Of a stretch of 15,312 bases of DNA, positions 13,533-15,312 are shown piece after piece. Positions within the stretch are counted from its first letter, which is position 1, and every line of letters starts with the position of its first letter. Position numbers and translations under genes: made by a program. Source of the DNA: Methylophaga sp. (GTDB lineage Bacteria > Pseudomonadota > Gammaproteobacteria > Nitrosococcales > Methylophagaceae). The stretch lies in the NCBI GenBank assembly GCA_014762585.1, contig JABURN010000212.1:1-15312 (forward strand), read 5' to 3'. The notes beneath the pieces were generated by a model. It saw only the letters and a list, made by a program, of their open reading frames with translations, had not been told where the DNA came from and made no database searches.

Positions 13533-14759
13533 TCAGGTGCGGTATTCAGCGTTGATTTTAACGTAGTCGTAGGAGAAATCGCAGGTCCAGACACTATCTT
13601 CTGCCTGACCGCGTCCCAGCCAGACAGTGATATCAATCTCGGCGTCATCCATCACTGACTGACCTTTCTGTTCCGTATAGTCACTGGCAGGCTGCCCCTT
13701 GTCTACAATACAGACATCGCCGATATGGATACTCACCGTGCTGACATCAAGATTATCAATACCGCTGCGACCTACTGCTGCCAGAATCCGTCCCCAGTTG
13801 GGATCAGAAGCAAACAGGGCAGTCTTAACCAGCGGTGAATGGGCAATCGCATAAGCCGCCATCCGGCATTCTTCCTGGCTCTGCCCCTGCTTCACATTGA
13901 TCGAGATAAACTTGGTTGCGCCTTCACCATCACGCACCACAGCCTGCGCCAGATAACGGCAGATCTCTGTTAAAGCACTGAGTAAACGCTCACCTTCTTC
14001 ACTGGTAATACTGTCGATAAGTTTGTTATCGGCTTTCCCGGTTGCGACCAGCACGCAGGCATCATTGGTCGAAGTATCACCATCGACGGTGATGCGGTTG
14101 AACGACTGGTTCATCGCCTTATGCAGCATGGTGGTCAATACGGCATGGCTGACCGCGGCATCGGTGGTGATATAAGCGAGCATAGTGGCCATATCCGGAC
14201 GGATCATGCCTGAGCCTTTGGACATACCGGTTATGGTCACCGTCTTTCCGCCCAGTTCCAGTTGCATCGATCTGGCTTTGGCGACGGTGTCCGTCGTCAT
14301 GATGGCCTGAGCAGCCTGCAACCAGTTGTTTTCGGACAGCTTATCTTTCGCTTCGGGCAGGACCGCGGTAATTTTTTCAACTGGTAGCGACTGACCAATC
14401 ACACCCGTAGAGAATGGCAGGACGGCACTGGCATCAACACCGGTAAGATCGGCGACCGCCTGACAGCATTGTTTCGCCGCCTGCATACCGCTTTCACCGG
14501 TACCGGCATTGGCATTACCGGAGTTAATCAGCAGATAGCGGCTGGCGGCCTGTTTCTGGTTCTGTCTTGCCAGGATTACCGGTGCTGCACAAAATGCATT
14601 CCGGGTATAGACAGCAGCTGTTTCGCTACCTTCCGCCAGTTCCATCAGGACCACATCCTGACGGCCGGGCTTTTTAATACCGGCACTGGCAGTCGCCAGT
14701 TTAATCCCGGCGACCGGCAGCAGTGCATCTGCTGTCGGCGCGGTCAGATTCACAGCCAT
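13533..14759 (-). CDS. argJ: Bifunctional glutamate N-acetyltransferase / amino-acid acetyltransferase ArgJ
   Basis: A 408-residue enzyme of arginine synthesis that moves the acetyl group from N-acetylornithine to glutamate (and, in bifunctional forms, also uses acetyl-CoA). It is made as a proenzyme that cuts itself before a threonine. Here the cut falls between A191 and T192 in GMIRPDMATMLAYITTDA, making T192 the nucleophile. Other family motifs are STGVIG (117-122), LLINSGNANAGTG (about 76-88), NRITVDGDTSTND, and the C-terminal DPNWGRILAAVGRSG. The ATG overlaps the secA stop by one base (TAATG), and the order secA-argJ is one I recall from other gammaproteobacteria. No arg operator is visible in the overlap, so it should share the secA transcript. 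Whether it is mono- or bifunctional cannot be told from sequence. Confidence 0.95.
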   Translation of the reverse strand: MAVNLTAPTADALLPVAGIKLATASAGIKKPGRQDVVLMELAEGSETAAVYTRNAFCAAPVILARQNQKQAASRYLLINSGNANAGTGESGMQAAKQCCQAVADLTGVDASAVLPFSTGVIGQSLPVEKITAVLPEAKDKLSENNWLQAAQAIMTTDTVAKARSMQLELGGKTVTITGMSKGSGMIRPDMATMLAYITTDAAVSHAVLTTMLHKAMNQSFNRITVDGDTSTNDACVLVATGKADNKLIDSITSEEGERLLSALTEICRYLAQAVVRDGEGATKFISINVKQGQSQEECRMAAYAIAHSPLVKTALFASDPNWGRILAAVGRSGIDNLDVSTVSIHIGDVCIVDKGQPASDYTEQKGQSVMDDAEIDITVWLGRGQAEDSVWTCDFSYDYVKINAEYRT

Positions 14760-15299
14760 TAATTAATGGCTCCGTGACAATGTTTGAATTTTTTACCGCT
14801 GCCACAGGGACAGGGATCATTGCGGCCGACCTTGCTACCGTCGCGGGTATAGGGCTGTGCAGCCTGCGGTGTTTCTTCTTCAGCTTCCTGTTGACCGATT
14901 TTCTGAGCATCGTCGTGCTGATACTGCACATCACCGCTCTGACGGCGCTGCTGGTCTACCGCATCGACATCTTCCGGCGCTCGCACCTGAACCCGGGAAA
15001 TAATCCGAATCACTTCATGCTTGATGTTATCGAGCATGGTGGTGAACAGGCTGAAGGATTCACGTTTGTATTCCTGCTTGGGATCTTTCTGCGCATAACC
15101 ACGCAGATTGCTACCGGTGCGCAGATAATCCATCTGGGCCAGATGTTCTTTCCACTGAATGTCGAGAGTCTGCAGCATCACTGCTTTATCGAAGTGACGA
15201 CTCAGTTCTTCACCAACCGTTCTTTCTTTGGCTTGGTAGGATTAATCGGCTTCTTCCAGAATGCGCTATCGCAGGCTTTCTTCGTGGAGGTCGTCATCA
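14759..15299 (-). CDS. secA: Preprotein translocase ATPase SecA, C-terminal fragment with two in-frame stops
   Basis: C-terminal part of SecA, the ATPase that drives proteins through SecYEG. Visible are [20 protein letters not shown] and [19 protein letters not shown] (helical scaffold region), an acidic Gln-rich linker, and the zinc-binding tail [14 protein letters not shown] (C-x-C-x8-C-H) that binds SecB and phospholipids. The gene runs off the window at its 5' side. Reading further upstream from 15181, the frame continues to match SecA ([20 protein letters not shown], and before it DLHEESLR and RILEEAD) but is broken by TAA at 15242-15244 and TAG at 15266-15268. Each could come from a Gln, Glu or Lys codon by one first-base change. 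Because SecA is essential and these bases adjoin an adapter remnant, I read them as sequence errors rather than true loss. A conservative gene call would stop at about 15241. Confidence 0.9.
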
Positions 15300-15312
15300 C
15301 TGTCTCTTATAC
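15300..15312. other. Tn5/Nextera mosaic-end adapter remnant
   Basis: The last 13 bases, CTGTCTCTTATAC, equal the first 13 of the reverse complement of the 19-bp Tn5 mosaic end used in Nextera libraries (AGATGTGTATAAGAGACAG). They sit exactly at the sequence end and interrupt secA, so they are untrimmed library adapter rather than genome. Confidence 0.9.

Noticed and set aside
15242..15268. Stop codon reassignment (TAA/TAG as Gln) to explain the secA stops
   Set aside because: ybiT, deaD and secA itself end in TAA and the SLC13 gene in TAG at the expected protein ends, so these codons act as stops in this genome.
15300..15312. End of a Tn5/IS50 element inserted in secA
   Set aside because: Only 13 bases are present, at the exact sequence end and with no transposon sequence; a library adapter is far more likely, and an insertion in essential secA is implausible.

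Overview
The window looks like a chromosomal segment of a gammaproteobacterium with G+C near one half. The YbiT, DeaD, FocA-type, ArgJ and SecA proteins all read closest to gammaproteobacterial forms I know, and the DUF3549 gene beside secA-argJ fits the same group. I cannot name a genus. The window appears to be a whole draft contig, or to include a contig end: its last 13 bases match the Tn5/Nextera mosaic end, and secA is cut there.

Layout, left to right. (1) Positions 1-2592, plus strand: ABC-F ATPase YbiT (its first residues lie off the window), an exported SYLF/Ysc84 protein, and a small ASCH-domain protein whose ATG abuts the previous stop. (2) Positions 2589-5071, minus strand: a tight operon read as formate/nitrite channel, dodecin, then a stand-alone dihydrolipoyl-dehydrogenase-like flavoprotein. 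(3) Positions 5179-8342, plus strand: the RNA helicase gene deaD with a strong -10 box and a leader hairpin, then a fused SpmA-SpmB-type membrane protein. (4) Positions 8343-8672: a gene-free stretch holding a long imperfect inverted repeat. (5) Positions 8673-9862, plus strand: a 2OG-Fe(II) oxygenase starting with TTG, overlapping a peptide deformylase by 4 nt. (6) Positions 10076-12476, plus strand: an SLC13-type transporter with two RCK_C domains and a pyridoxamine-phosphate-oxidase-fold protein, separated by an operator-like repeat. (7) Positions 12477-15299, minus strand: secA, argJ and a DUF3549 gene, nearly gapless.

Most of this is housekeeping: translation and RNA (YbiT, DeaD, deformylase), secretion (SecA), arginine synthesis (ArgJ) and transport. 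I see no CRISPR array, phage, insertion sequence, tRNA or rRNA, and no clearly new defence or biosynthetic system. The most useful observations are the adapter remnant with two in-frame stops in the adjoining secA fragment, the FNT-dodecin-flavoprotein operon, the oxygenase/deformylase overlap, the inverted repeat at 8350-8525, and short palindromes at 5207-5228, 11867-11887 and 12450-12470.
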